Source of the DNA: Helichrysum umbraculigerum
Taxonomy: Eukaryota; Streptophyta; Magnoliopsida; Asterales; Asteraceae
Assembly (NCBI GenBank): GCA_949592205.1
Contig: CATIUR010000005.1
Span: forward strand, 106,203,277-106,267,276
DNA length: 64,000 bases
Direction: 5' to 3'
Shown here piece by piece: positions 34,751 through 45,996 of this stretch. Made by a program: the position numbers and the translations under genes. Each line of letters begins with the position of its first letter. The first letter of the stretch is position 1. The notes beneath the pieces were generated by a model. It was not told the DNA's origin. It searched no databases and worked only from the letters and a program-made list of their open reading frames with translations.

Positions 34751-35166
34751 ATGGATACCTTTAAAAAGATGTCATTTGATCAGTATGTTTTCACACCAAA
34801 GCCTAAAACACTCTCAACTATTAACTTTGTTTTCTTAAGCGAATTTGTATCAAGATTATTCAGATATTCAAGGTACGATTCAAATTTTTGCTTTATTATT
34901 AAGTTTGCGTTCTTAAGCAAAATGAGCCAAGTAAATGATCAGTTTAGGGTTTATATAAGTTATGGAGGTCATTTTGAATATATTAACGGAATATCAAAGT
35001 ATGTTCCAATTAGTTGCTATAGAGTGCCTTTAAAAAACTTCCTATTACTCCAGAAAAACCAATGACGTACAGGGGTTTGTTAAAACGGTTTTAAAAAAAC
35101 TAGTATTACCACTTGATACTCCAATTCCTATTACATATAAAGTTGACCGGTATGTTATAGATATAA

Positions 35167-35228
<62 letters not shown>

Positions 35229-35321
35229 GGGGACTTCTTATGCCACGCAATTAACAATGCTCCGATAGAATTGTACGTTATTTATAATGTAATAAATGTT
35301 TCGGGTATTGGTAGCAATTAA
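34751..35321 (+). pseudogene. MURA-like transposase N-terminal fragment
   Basis: The first 104 codons (34751-35065) contain YISYGGHFEYINGISKY. The next frame continues with TPIPITYKVDRYVIDIND, a poly-Asp run and DFGDFLCHAINNAPIELYVI, ending at 35321. This order resembles the N-terminal domain of MULE transposases. The frames shift near 35030, and the DDE catalytic core is absent. Confidence 0.6.
35167..35226. repeat. (ATG)n microsatellite, about 20 units
   Basis: An uninterrupted ATG/GAT run that in the transposase frame encodes poly-Asp. It expands an acidic IND(D) step normally short in such proteins. Confidence 0.95.
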
Positions 35322-35419
35322 CCTAAAGTAGTGATAGTGGTTTCCAACAACATTTTCAACACCTTCAAACTTATGATTATAACCAACCTCCTCAATATCA
35401 ATCATTTCCACATGGCCAA

Positions 35420-35845
35420 ATGGATTCTCCACAATTTCCGTTTCCTTATCAAGCACATTATCATTATCATTATCATGGTGGTCCACAATACCCAACAACT
35501 AACACATATCCATCACAAAACAACCAACAAACACACGACACACAATACAACCAACATCCACAAAACAATCGAGATGATCATAATTATTCCCAATACCATG
35601 AGGATGTTCATCACGTACACAATACTTCTGAATATCATGTGCCGGAGGTAGATGATTATGCAGGTGATTATGATCATTATGGTGAAGAAAATGTCAATCC
35701 ACCTAAGAAAATGGATCATCCATTTTGTAATACTATTGTCGAGGAGGAGGATGATGATGAGGATGAGGATGATGAGGAGGATGATGAGGATGAGGATGAT
35801 GTTGTGGTGGTGGTGGTGACAAAACCTATGTTATGTACTACTTAA
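35420..35845 (+). CDS. Unknown His/Tyr/Gln-rich acidic ORF inside the MULE
   Basis: The ORF has 141 codons; the open frame extends upstream to about 35322 without an ATG. It is rich in H, Y, Q and N, then has an Asp/Glu run and ends with Val repeats. It follows the transposase fragment and may be its degenerate linker region or a captured gene piece. I do not recognise it. Confidence 0.35.
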   Translation: MDSPQFPFPYQAHYHYHYHGGPQYPTTNTYPSQNNQQTHDTQYNQHPQNNRDDHNYSQYHEDVHHVHNTSEYHVPEVDDYAGDYDHYGEENVNPPKKMDHPFCNTIVEEEDDDEDEDDEEDDEDEDDVVVVVVTKPMLCTT

Positions 35846-36808
35846 CAATGTTCTATGTTTGATTTATTTTCTTTAATAACTTCTCTTGATGTTCATTTTC
35901 TTGTGTTTGAATAACTCTAAAACATTTCATTTGTTATTGGTTCTTCATTTGGAGATCGAAAATGCAAAAAATGATCAGTGTGAACCATTTCGGAAAGGTT
36001 GTTCTTTTTTTTTACTTTTCAACTAAAAAGAAGTGAAAGTTTTTTTTTTTTTTTTTTTACATTTTAACTTACATAAGATTTTTTTATCTTAGGGTCATAG
36101 TATTTAAAGAAATTTTAAGAATCCCGAAAATCTCGAAATTTTTTATCCAAAACGGATAAATATTAATGCAGTATATCCAATAATACTGAAGGCACGCGTA
36201 AAGAGCAAAAATGTAAGGCGCAAAGCCCAAAAGCCCACACGCAAAGATCAGAACCCTTTTGTGTCCCGCGTACACTCTCGTACCCAGCCAAAACATGCCC
36301 ACTCAAAGATCTGAGTGCGTACGCAAAGTGCAATTTGCGCTTTGCTTGCGGGATGAGTATAATTTTAATAACTTTTTTTTGGATAAAATTTTAAGTAAGT
36401 TAAAAAAATGGGTAAAAAATTTAATCTCCCAAAACTATATCTAACTGATAACACGTATAAAGTCAAGTTTTCACGTGCGATTATCTCACCTTTTTAGCCC
36501 GATTATTGATGAAAACATTTGAAACATGCAATTATGTACTAAATTTCATCATGAGGGCTAAAATATTGGTGATGCTTCAAGAATCAACTAAAACGGCCTA
36601 AAAACGAATAAAATAGAGTATAAACGATTAACGAATCTCTCGTTCACTCCTTTCAATGCTTTTTGAGCTATACTTGGAATTATGAAATCTAACCTATGTC
36701 ATTTTCTTCGTTAGGAAATTACGAAACCGTGGACGTAAGAATTTATCAAAACGGATAAACGACGAAGAAGTTACGCTCGAACGAAGAAACGAAGAACCGA
36801 AGAACCGA

Positions 36809-37086
36809 AATACGGCTGAAGCAAGCCGTATACGGCTCAACCAGACCGTATACGGATGGACATAGACTGTATACAGCCTGTGAAAATTGTATACGGTTGT
36901 GTTCAAGCGTATATGGCCCAGTTCAGCAGTATACGGTTGGTGTTCACCCGTATTTGCCCTAGTTCAGACGCATACGGCCAAACTCAACCTTATGGGTGCG
37001 TTCAGGCATACAAGACTTGATTTTTATACGGTTGTGCAATATGGCTGAGCATTTGAAGGTTCGAATACGGTTGACGGATACGGTTG
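36809..37086. repeat. 20-bp-period palindrome array CCGTATACGG in element III LTR
   Basis: The 10-mer CCGTATACGG or close variants start at 36826, 36846, 36867, 36887, 36907, 36927, 36948, 36968 and about 36988. Less regular copies follow to 37083. Spacers are often TTCA-rich. The array ends about 10 bp before the TATA box. Confidence 0.92.
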
Positions 37087-37094
37087 AGCGTTCT

Positions 37095-37105
37095 CTATAA
37101 ATATA
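37095..37105 (+). promoter_or_regulatory. TATA box of element III LTR
   Basis: CTATAAATATA lies directly downstream of the palindrome array. Confidence 0.7.
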
Positions 37106-37661
37106 ACTCCCTCCTCACCATTTTCAACACACTTCAACACAATCATCCATTCACACTTCACTACTCTCTCTAGATTTAGGTTATTTTTATTTCATATGTA
37201 GTCCTAGTTAGTTAGCGGCTAGTTAGTCTCGGTTAATATTTAACCGAACTAATAGAGGGGTAATATTGTAATATCGCTTGGAGGATACTCGAAGTTCTGC
37301 TTGTATACTTTCAAGTTGTATTCAGCTACGCTGTTTTCGCGGTTATATCTATCCTTTATCTATTTTAATTATGATGATTGTTATTGCTTTTATCATGCTT
37401 GATTTAGGATCGTTTGCCATGATTAGCGAGTAGTATTATTGCGTGTTTGTTATGATGTAGTTAGTCGTATTAATTGGGATAATGTTATGAAAATTCTAGT
37501 GCTTTGATTTACTTTCTGTCTATGATTTTAAACCTCATTTAAACTAAACGCCTTTCAACCAATAAACGTGATTACGACCTTAATGATAGGACATCGCGAA
37601 CCCTATCCAAAGGTACTTAGTTATCTGTGTTTAAACTTACATGGTCTGATTTATAAACCGT

Positions 37662-37873
37662 TAAAATATTGCTTTCTAAAACTGAACACAAAGTACATCG
37701 TCACCGTGGAAATATTGCTTTCTGAATTGAACGCAAAGTACATTGTGACTATCGAATAATATTTTCTAAACAGAACGCAAGTACACCGAAACTGTGGAAA
37801 TACTGCTTTCTTAACGCAAAGTACGTTGTGATTATGGAAACGCTGTTTTCTGAAATGAACTACACTGTGAATA
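37662..37873. repeat. Five degenerate 36-48-bp tandem repeats in element III LTR
   Basis: Units begin AAATATTGCTTTCT and contain GAACGCAAAGTACA. They start at about 37662, 37710, 37755, 37798 and 37838, in the transcribed part of the LTR. Confidence 0.8.
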
Positions 37874-37978
37874 AATTGGGGATTTATTGGGATTTTAAAG
37901 TAAGGGCTGGTTTATGTCATAGATGGATTATTACTTAACTTAAATACAAACTTAGTTAATAAGTATAGAGAGACCTTT

Positions 37979-38226
37979 ATGAAGCAAAGTAGGTACCGTA
38001 AATCGACTAAGTACTTGGTATAGCGATGGAAACACCATTGGTGGAGTACAGCGTGGAAGCCACGGAAATGCCGTCATTACTTTACTATGTGAATTAACGG
38101 GGTTACTGTATGAAGCAACGCTGGTACCGTAAATCGGCTAAGTACTTGGTATAGCGATGGAAACACCACTAGTGGAGTACAGCGTGGAAGCTACGGAAGA
38201 GCCGTCGTTACTTTGCTGTGTGAATC
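37979..38226. repeat. Duplicated 130-bp block with conserved GTACTTGGTATAGCG motif
   Basis: 37979-38109 and 38110-38226 are direct copies. Each holds GTACTTGGTATAGCGATGG, then GTGGAGTACAGCGTGGAAGC. A related block occurs once in LTRs I (8548-8619) and IV (42868-42945). Confidence 0.85.
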
Positions 38227-38976
38227 ATCAGTAATCAAACACCTCTAGACTTTACAAACCCATCGATAAAAGGGAATCAAGCACAAAACCTTGTCTTACT
38301 CTTAAATGTTTTATTTAAATTGAGTATTCTTGTGGGGTTAAGAAAGGTAGGACATCGAGTTGGTTTGTCACCTTATTCATGCACCTAGGATATTAATCCA
38401 GATAAGGGTCACTATACCATCAGGTTAGTGTTGTGCGCTGGATAAACTACTCCGATCAGAATCACGATAACCTAGTTACTCAGTGACATACTGATCGAGA
38501 ACTCTATCAGTAGGGAACTAGTGCTTACTCCACAAATACTTGAAATAAATGATATATAAACCTTTTAAAGACAATTTCATAACTCATACATCATCCCATT
38601 TATAGACTACCGAAATCATAGCAAACACCTCCTCTAGATTATCTGCTAACTATCAATTTTTATTTCGTTTTATTTAATTTTCTGCTTAAGTATAACAAAA
38701 ACCAAACAAACCTCCAACTATTTGTCAAAACCCTTACTAGTTAGATAGACCATCTCCTACGTCCACGATCCACAATACACTGAATCATAGAATGAGCCTA
38801 GGTCATCCTTACTACTGTACACCCACAGTATTGAGTATACTTAGGCCTCGCAATTACAAATTATAAAACTCATTAATCGCTTCCCTGTATTGTTCGGTCA
38901 GTCCTCCGATGACAAGGACGGTTCCCCCTTAAAAAGGTGAACTTCTCAACCGATGATTCGGGCGTCATCAAGTTTT

Positions 38977-38993
38977 TGGCGCCGCTGTCGGGA
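38977..38993 (+). promoter_or_regulatory. Primer-binding site of element III, tRNA-Asp type
   Basis: TGGCGCCGCTGTCGGGA sits six bases after the LTR end. Confidence 0.85.
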
Positions 38994-39092
38994 TTCAACC
39001 GTAAGATCCGAAGACGTTCGAGACAAACTTTTCTTTCTAGTAAACCTTAGGATAGTTATCTTTCTTAAACCCCTGACAATTCTTTCCGATGT

Positions 39093-40244
39093 ATGACCAG
39101 ATCCTCTCGATCTTAGCCACTCATCTTCTATCCCGATCCTGATATACTTGCTCGAACGATTCGCAAAGAAAAATGCTACCGCCCTCAACAACCGATGGCT
39201 GCTCGTGTCACGCTCGCCGACAGTACCAAACCATCAATCGAAGGACGAGGTGGACCCATCAGTTATCTTGTTATCGACGGCGCGTCTTTCGAACTTAAAC
39301 ACCATATCGTTCAACTCATCAAGGAATTCTGCCAATTCCATGGATTACCCCATGATGACCCCAACACCCACATAAACCGATTCATTCAAACCACCAACTC
39401 TTACAAACAGAATGGGGTTGATCTGGACATAGTCCGCCTATACCTGTTCCCCTATTCTCTTACTCACCATGCTTTAACTTGGTTTGAGGGATCAGAGACC
39501 GGCTCTATCACCTCTTGGACAGAGATGGCTACGAAGTTCCTAACTAAGTACTTTCCTCCGGCCAAACAAAACAAATGCAAGAATGACATCAAGAACTTCC
39601 ACCAAGCTTATGATGAATCTATCTATACGGCATGGGAGAGATACAAGAGTCTCCTAAACAAATGTCCTAACCACCTGATAGAGAAAACCAGCCAACTGTG
39701 CATGTTTTACAACGGTCTTGCTCCAAACCATCGCATCACCCTTGACGCTGCTGCTCAAGGTAACTTCATGCAACTAACTGATGAAGAGGCTTGGAACCTG
39801 ATCGAAAATATGACGATGCACCATCACGATTGGAATTCTGGTGAGCAATCCTCATCATCGGCACCGCTTGCCGCCTCCAATCCATTCCATACCGAAGCTA
39901 TCAAGTCCTTGACAGAGAAGATCGAAGCCCTGACGAAACAAATCGGCAAAATGAAGAAACCATCCCAGCACGCCCACCAAGTTCAGGCATGCCAGAACTA
40001 TGCCAACCTTCCTATGGAGGATTATCAGGTTGAGTACAAGGATCCTGCTAACGGTACGGTTTACTACGCTCAATTTCCAGCTCGCCCTCAAAATCCGTCT
40101 GGTTTCGCTCGAACCTCTCCCCCTAGGACTAGAGGCAACCAATCCCAGTTAGGAACCAACCACCCTTCCAACCTAACTACCAACCTAGATACCCTACCTA
40201 CCCACAACAACCCCAACTCACCTATAACCAACCACTGTCATTGA
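39093..40244 (+). pseudogene. Gag of element III, N-terminal part
   Basis: An ATG at 39093 opens the frame, but a TAG at 39114 breaks it; an in-frame ATG at 39195 gives a 349-residue open stretch. It has the Athila-type gag core: FCQFHGLPHDDPNTHINRF, RLYLFPYSLTHHALTWFEG, TKYFPPAKQNKCKNDIKNF and a Leu/Asn-rich helix. Gag would assemble the element's particle in the cytoplasm. The next part of the frame is shifted near 40240. Confidence 0.88.
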
Positions 40245-40987
40245 CTGCACCCGACGCAGCTCAACCGACTGAACCTACTAAGACCCTTGTGCTCATTACT
40301 AGTACAGATGACACCCTCACCAAATTCATCCAAGGCCAACACCAAATTAATCAAAAGACCAGTGCTAGGCAGGACCAAACTGAGCTATTCATCAGGAACC
40401 AGCTGGTCGTTCTCAAAAATCTTGAGACCCAGATTGTACAACTAGCCCAACATCTTGACTCTAGGACTCAGGGTAATATTTCTAGTAACACGGTACAAAA
40501 CCCCCATGTAGAAGAGGCTAAGCAGATGAGTACTACAGACAAGAAGCAGTTACCGAGCCAACCTTCCACTCCTCCGGTGAAGGAAGATACTCCTGTCCCA
40601 CCGACAGTCGAGCCCATGTCTGTCCCTACACCTCAAAGGGAAGTACGAATTTCGTTTCCAGGCCGCCTTAGGAAAGCCTACAAGGCAAATACCTTCAGAT
40701 TCGATGGAAAGTTCATGGACATCGTGTCCAGAACCCCTTCCAGTTCAAAATACATCCTTAAACTCCTGTCAACTAAAAACAAGGTACCCGAAGTACCCAA
40801 TGTCCTGCTGAACGCGGAATGTTCAGCTATCCTTCAAAATTCCCTACTTGAGAAATTAGGAGATACATGACGTTTCACCCTTCCTTGTTCAATCTATCAC
40901 TCGGGCATGATACACTCTCTAACCGACCTAGGAGCCAGTATCAATCTGATGCCTTACTCGCTCTACACCAGACTGGAATTTGGACCC
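40241..40987 (+). pseudogene. Gag C-terminus and protease start of element III, truncated by element IV
   Basis: The segment includes FPGRLRKAYKA and LNAECSAILQNSLLEKLGD, then a stop at 40868. The protease active-site block TDLGASINLMPYSLY follows at about 40915-40965 in another frame. The sequence stops at the element IV LTR boundary. Confidence 0.82.
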
Positions 40988-41483
40988 TGATGTATCGTAA
41001 AAAGTCACGTTTTTTCCTACATTATTTACCTCATATTTGGACCTTTTATAAAAAAAACATAATTAAAACATCATTATACATTTTGTTATAAAGATAAAAA
41101 ACTTGATGGACTTTCCAAAACTATAAGAAAAGGGTTGAAAATACGTTGAAATGGGCAACAAATTGAGCCACACCTCAAATCTACTGTAAACTCCATACCA
41201 AGCCCTCACAAATATATTATTTTGTAGCCATGAAGATTAAGAGAACGTGGATATAAGGAAAGCTCAAATTGGATCAAGGATGAGAAAGATACGCATCAAA
41301 CAACACAACCGAAGACCACGAGAAGTATTCTGGACATGCCTAGGATACACACCTCCAAAATATACCTAATTGGTATCATTACGAGTATAACAGAATTACA
41401 AGATCGTGTGCGAAAGAATCAAGTCAATCGGGCGAGAAACGAAGGAGATACGACCGTCCGAAGCAACGCGAAAAAGCCGAATA

Positions 41484-41600
41484 AAAACACACGGCCTGCC
41501 CTGGGCCGCATACGGTCTATACAGGGCCGTGTACGGCCTATATAGGACCGCATACGGCCTGTATAGGGCCGCATATGGCCTCCAAGGTGGCCGTGTGCTC
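41484..41600. repeat. 21-bp-period palindrome-like array GCCGCATACGGCC in element IV LTR
   Basis: Units with core CCG(C/T)(A/G)TACGG start at 41505, 41526, 41547 and 41568, exactly 21 bp apart. Partial units lie at about 41484 and 41590. Spacers read CCTGTATAGG-like. The core is clearly related to that of element III. Confidence 0.92.
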
Positions 41601-41665
41601 TCCTCTTGCTTCGTTTGCTTGTATTTTGGTGCTGTGGTGCTTGTACGTGTGATCCTATGCCTTGC

Positions 41666-41675
41666 CTATAAATAG
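41666..41675 (+). promoter_or_regulatory. TATA box of element IV LTR
   Basis: CTATAAATAG lies about 70 bp downstream of the palindrome array. Confidence 0.75.
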
Positions 41676-43350
41676 TGACCACCATTTCCTCATTCCACAC
41701 ACCTTAAAACACACTTCTCACCATTACACTCTCTCTCACACACACACACTCTCTAGTTTATCTCTCTAGCTTATTCTCTCTCTAGAAATAAGTTAGTAGA
41801 AGAGCTAGTTTAGCGTAGCGGTAGTTGCAGCATTTGTACGGAGTTACTCTAAGACCTTGGTGTGACGAAGATTTGTCTGTAATACTTATTCAGGTTTTAT
41901 TTATATCTCTCGTCTTTATTTCGTAAATATGATGTGCTTATGTTATGATTGTGTTATATTGCTTATCAGAGATGCCATGTTAGGTTAGACAAATTTGTGT
42001 TTGCTATGATAAATGTTATGTTTGAGTAGTTATGATTTAATAACATTCCGTTAATCTGCCTGTATGAATTTAAATTATATTTGAATCTATGAGTTGAATC
42101 TCTCTTGTTTACCTATCCAACTTATGCTGTGGTTGGAAACTTCCTGGTAAAACCTGGCCAGTTATTAGTGGTACGTCCTCTAATATTCTATGTATGATGA
42201 AGCATTTGAATTCGACATGGCGGTATTCTCTAGATTGAAACATATCATAAGAGATACGGAGCATAGGATTAGAGATAGGTTAGATTCATGCTTATATGTT
42301 AAATATGTTTGAGAGACCTTTCAGGATATTTATGATTCGATCATTTGGTTATTAAATGTATGAAATAGGAATAATTGTTTGTGTGCCTTTCTATTGCATG
42401 TTCTTGTTTGATTGTTGCCTTAGGAATGTTGCATGCTAGAACTATCTTCCTGATTACTATCTGTAACTGCATGATTAGGGTTTTCAAATACACGGTTAAC
42501 TTTATACAGTAGGTTAACGTGTATGTAACAGTTATGATAATATATATAATTAATGATTAACAATTTAACTGATCGTTAGACAGGTTATCCCAACCTGTCC
42601 AGCGGGACATACTACTGTTCATGTTATTGTTTATTCAATAATTCATGCCATGATACCGACATCTATTATGTCAGAGATTGGGGAACGTGATTTGAGGATA
42701 ACTGTTAGTTGAATTGATCAGTATATTTGGGAAAACTTTCGGTGTATCTGATTGTAGAGACCTTTACGTTAGATATTTAATAGGATCGTAATTATACTTC
42801 GTTAAGAAATATAGGATGTCTAGAGAGTAATTTGGATCTTTAATCAATGCCACGGAAAAACTGTAAAACGGCACAGTACTTCGTATAGCGTTGGAAACAC
42901 CTCGAGTGGAGTACAAATACGTGGAAGCTAAGAAACTGTCGTAGGTACAATACTTTGTATTGGTTAAAGTTTCCGATCACTCATTGGACTAGTCGTGATA
43001 TCTAGTGGCTTTAACTCCCATAACTACTAACCAAAAGCATATACCGATATCATAGTAAACACTCGTGTATCCATTGTTCTTTGAGCTTCCGTACAACCCT
43101 TTTTTCCTTTATTTGCTTTTCAATTACGTAGATTAGTTATAAAACCAAAATCAAATCAACCGTAGTTAAACCCTAGCTAAATTACCAAAGGTAATTAAAC
43201 GTCCTAAGATCCCATGCCCGTTGTAGTGTAAGAACGACACCTGAGTCAATATACCGCTTACTACCCTAGTTACCTAGCTCTATAAATTTAAAACACCCCA
43301 CTGTTGTACTCCCGTAGTGATAACGACCGCTTCGGGATGCAACAAGTTTT

Positions 43351-43368
43351 TGGCGCCGCTGCCGGGGA
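43351..43368 (+). promoter_or_regulatory. Primer-binding site of element IV, tRNA-Asp type
   Basis: TGGCGCCGCTGCCGGGGA sits six bases after the LTR end. Confidence 0.9.
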
Positions 43369-43537
43369 CTACAACGACTGATTTTAGGTATTTAGTTATC
43401 TTAGTTATCTAGCAATCCTTTCGGAAGATCAATATCATCCGAAAGTTCCTTTTCCTATCTTTAGGTTAGATTTCCCTTTCCGTTCTTAGATTAGTTTAAC
43501 TAATCCTTTCCAAAACCCTACTTTCTACCAACAAGTT

Positions 43538-45313
43538 ATGAAGAATCGTATCACTCTCGCCTCATCAATCAAACCACTCCTAGAGGAACGAGGAGGACCA
43601 ATCGTATCATCTGCTGACGAAAACCTTGAAATTAAGCCACACTTCATTAAAATGATCAAATCTCAGTGTCAATTTCATGGTCTCTCGGTTGAAAATCCAA
43701 ACTCTCATCTTAATAAGTTCATCAACCTTTCCGACTCCTTCGAACAAACAGGATCCAGTAATGAAGTCACCCGACTCTACCTATTTTCTTATTCTTTGGC
43801 CTCTCGAGCATAGATATGGTTTTATGAACTCGAACCCAATTCGATTCATACATGGGAGGAGGTGGCTACCAAATTCACGGCTAAATATTTCCCTCCATCC
43901 CTACAAACCAAGCTTAAAAATGACATCACTAACTTTCTCCAAAAAGATAATGAATCATTAAGCTCTGCTTGGGAACGCTTTAAGAATTTTCTCGGAAGAT
44001 GTCCAAATCATCTGTTTTCTGAAACGAATCTGGTCTGCACATTCTACAATATTTTGAATCCTCATCACAAACAAACCCTCGATGCTGCTTCATCCGGAAA
44101 TTTCATGCTACATACTTCAGACGAAGCGTGGAAGTTGATTGAGACGATGACGATGCATCAACATAACTTGGAGCAAGATGAATCAACTTCGGAAGAAAGG
44201 AGTACTTCTAAACATGGCTTGGACACTTTAAAAACTCAAATCGAATCTATCACTAAAGTTGTCAAGGAGATGCAAGAACCTTCTAAAACCCAAACAAGAG
44301 AAGAAACCTCAAAAGCTATTCTCAAGCCAAAGGTTCAAGAAGATATTCTTGCTACGACTGGTGAAACCTCTAATCAAGCCCATCATTTAAAATCTTTCAT
44401 TCAGAGGCCAACCAATCAACCCATTTCTCAATCGTTAGTTCTTTCTTCACCCTCTACTTCTTCTCATTTGACTTCTTGTCTAAACACCAAAATTTTCAAT
44501 AACTTCATGGTTGAGCAAAATAATATAAATAAACAAATTGTTGATTTTCAAAACCAAATTGATGGTTTACTTAGAATATCAACCGATTTAGTTAAAAACA
44601 TGGAGGATAATGTAAAGAGGTTGTTTTTAAAAGTTGATGAGAAGCAAAGAGAAGAAGCGATTAGCAAAGCTGTCTATCACTCATCCCCTGAATATGATGA
44701 CATCCTTGTTGTCACTAGAGGAGGAAAAGAGACTAGGAACGAGAAATCATCAGATATTCCGACAAACGAACCTTCTATTTCTCCACCTCCCACTGACTCA
44801 GTGCCAGTTAAGACCCCTGTCACTTCTCCTGAGACAGAACCTTCTAAAGCTCCAGAAGTTATTAATCCTACATGTATACCTTTCCCTGGTAGGCTTAAGA
44901 AAGAGAAACGAGAAGCTCAGTTTGAAAAATATCTTGAAATGTTTAAAAGCTTACACTTAAATGTCAAACTTTTAGATGCTTTAGTTGAGATGCCTAGTTG
45001 TGCCAAATTCTTTAAAGAACTCTTGTCAAATAAAGAAAAACTTAGACAAATAGTTAACTTACCTTTAGATGCAGAGTGCTCTTTGATTATGCAACAAGGA
45101 CTACCCCCAAAGCTAGGAGATATTGACCATTTCACTATACCTTGTTATCTACAGGATGATCAAATAAGTAACGCCTTAGCTGATTTAGGAGCTAGTGTAA
45201 ACCTTATGCCATACTCGCTTTATAGGAAATTAGGATTAAGCGAATTTTTACCAACCCGTATGACCATCCATTTAGCCAATAGATCAGTTAAACTCCCTTG
45301 TGGAATTGCTTAA
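43538..45313 (+). pseudogene. Gag and protease of element IV
   Basis: One frame broken by a TAG at 43811-43813 and ended by a TAA at 45311-45313. The gag core (QCQFHGLSVENPNSHLNKF, TAKYFPPSLQTKLKNDI) is like that of element III. A Ser/Thr/Pro-rich linker follows, then FPGRLKKEKREAQ, the LDAECSLIMQQGLPPKLGD segment and the protease core ADLGASVNLMPYSLYRKL. The family shows no Cys knuckle here. Confidence 0.9.
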
Positions 45314-45667
45314 GATATTATGGTCCGCGTTGATAAATTCGTCTTTCCTGTGGATTTTGTTGTCATGGATATTGAGGAAGACACCGAAGTTCCACTCATC
45401 CTTGGCAGACCTTTCCTAAACACTGCCAAGGCCGTCATGGACGTAAATGAAAATCTTTAAAACTTCGAGTTGGAACCGAGGAGGCCACCTTCAATGTTGA
45501 CAAACTAATGAAACAACCTATGGGAGAAGATCTTGGTCTTGTAGATTCTATGAAGGAAATAATTGTAGAACACTTGGAAGAGATCCTCGTAGTAAGCAGC
45601 ATTGACTCTCTTCTGAACATGGTCATCACTACCAGAAGACTCTACCAAGAAGATGGAGGATTATGCT
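45314..45667 (+). pseudogene. Protease C-terminus and pol linker of element IV
   Basis: After the TAA the same frame reads VPLILGRPFLNTAKAVMDV, the flap and C-terminal block of the aspartic protease. A frameshift near 45455 is needed to follow the linker up to the element V insertion. The linker frame then matches the frame open at 62119. Confidence 0.82.
45663..45667. other. Target duplication ATGCT of element V, left copy
   Basis: Identical to 62114-62118 on the other side of element V, the 5-bp size expected of Ty3/gypsy integrase. Confidence 0.93.
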
Positions 45668-45996
45668 TGATAAGCATCAAATAGATAGTATATTTTATAG
45701 TAATTTATCCCTATATTTATATACATTTTAGTGCATTTATATGATTTTAGATACTTATTTTGTTAATATTTGCAGAAATGTATTTTAACTAAAGATTGAA
45801 GAAAAAGGAGCGAAAACGAATCAGAAACTGAAGAAAATGAAGAAATGAAGAAAAAGGAGCTTAAACCTTGAAGAAATGAAGACTAAAATAACAATAATGA
45901 AGAATTGGGCCGAGAAAGAGAGTTAAACCCGTTAAAGAAAAGAAAGAGTCCAGATTGAAGCCCGAGCCCGTAATTGGAATATTGTGGAAAATAGGT

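Larger units (their letters stand above)
34108..36430. mobile_element. Mutator-like element (MULE) with long TIRs
   Basis: Terminal inverted repeats at 34108-34630 and 35934-36430 start GGGAAATTAAATTTTTTTAC and, reversed, GGGAGATTAAATTTTTTACC. The 9-bp target duplication AAAACTATA lies at 34099-34107 and 36431-36439. Long TIRs plus a 9-bp duplication define the Mutator superfamily. The TIRs hold repeated GCGCAAATTGCGC-like palindromes. The interior has only a transposase N-terminal fragment, so the element is non-autonomous. Confidence 0.93.
36446..38970 (+). repeat. 5' LTR of element III (about 2525 bp)
   Basis: Runs from TGATAACACG to GTCATCA. Order inside: a 20-bp palindrome array (36809-37086), a TATA box at 37096, five degenerate 36-48-bp repeats (37662-37873), then a duplicated 130-bp block (37979-38226). 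Confidence 0.85.
36446..40987 (+). mobile_element. Element III: Athila-like retrotransposon, left part
   Basis: It has a complete 5' LTR, a tRNA-Asp primer site, gag and the start of protease, then is interrupted by element IV at 40988. Its 3' part does not reappear before the window end. The outer 5 bases CTAAC (36441-36445) should be its target duplication. The MULE target duplication ends only six bases upstream of the LTR. Confidence 0.85.
40988..43344 (+). repeat. 5' LTR of element IV (about 2357 bp)
   Basis: Runs from TGATGTATCG to GCAACA. It contains a 21-bp palindrome array (41484-41597), TATAAATAG at 41667 and one conserved GTACTTCGTATAGCG block at 42876. A CT-rich leader follows the TATA box. 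Confidence 0.85.

Noticed and set aside
36826..37083. CRISPR-like array of regularly spaced palindromic repeats
   Set aside because: The period is only 20 bp, spacers are about 10 bp and partly alike, the DNA is plant nuclear, and the array sits in an LTR promoter. It has no resemblance to a real array with cas genes.
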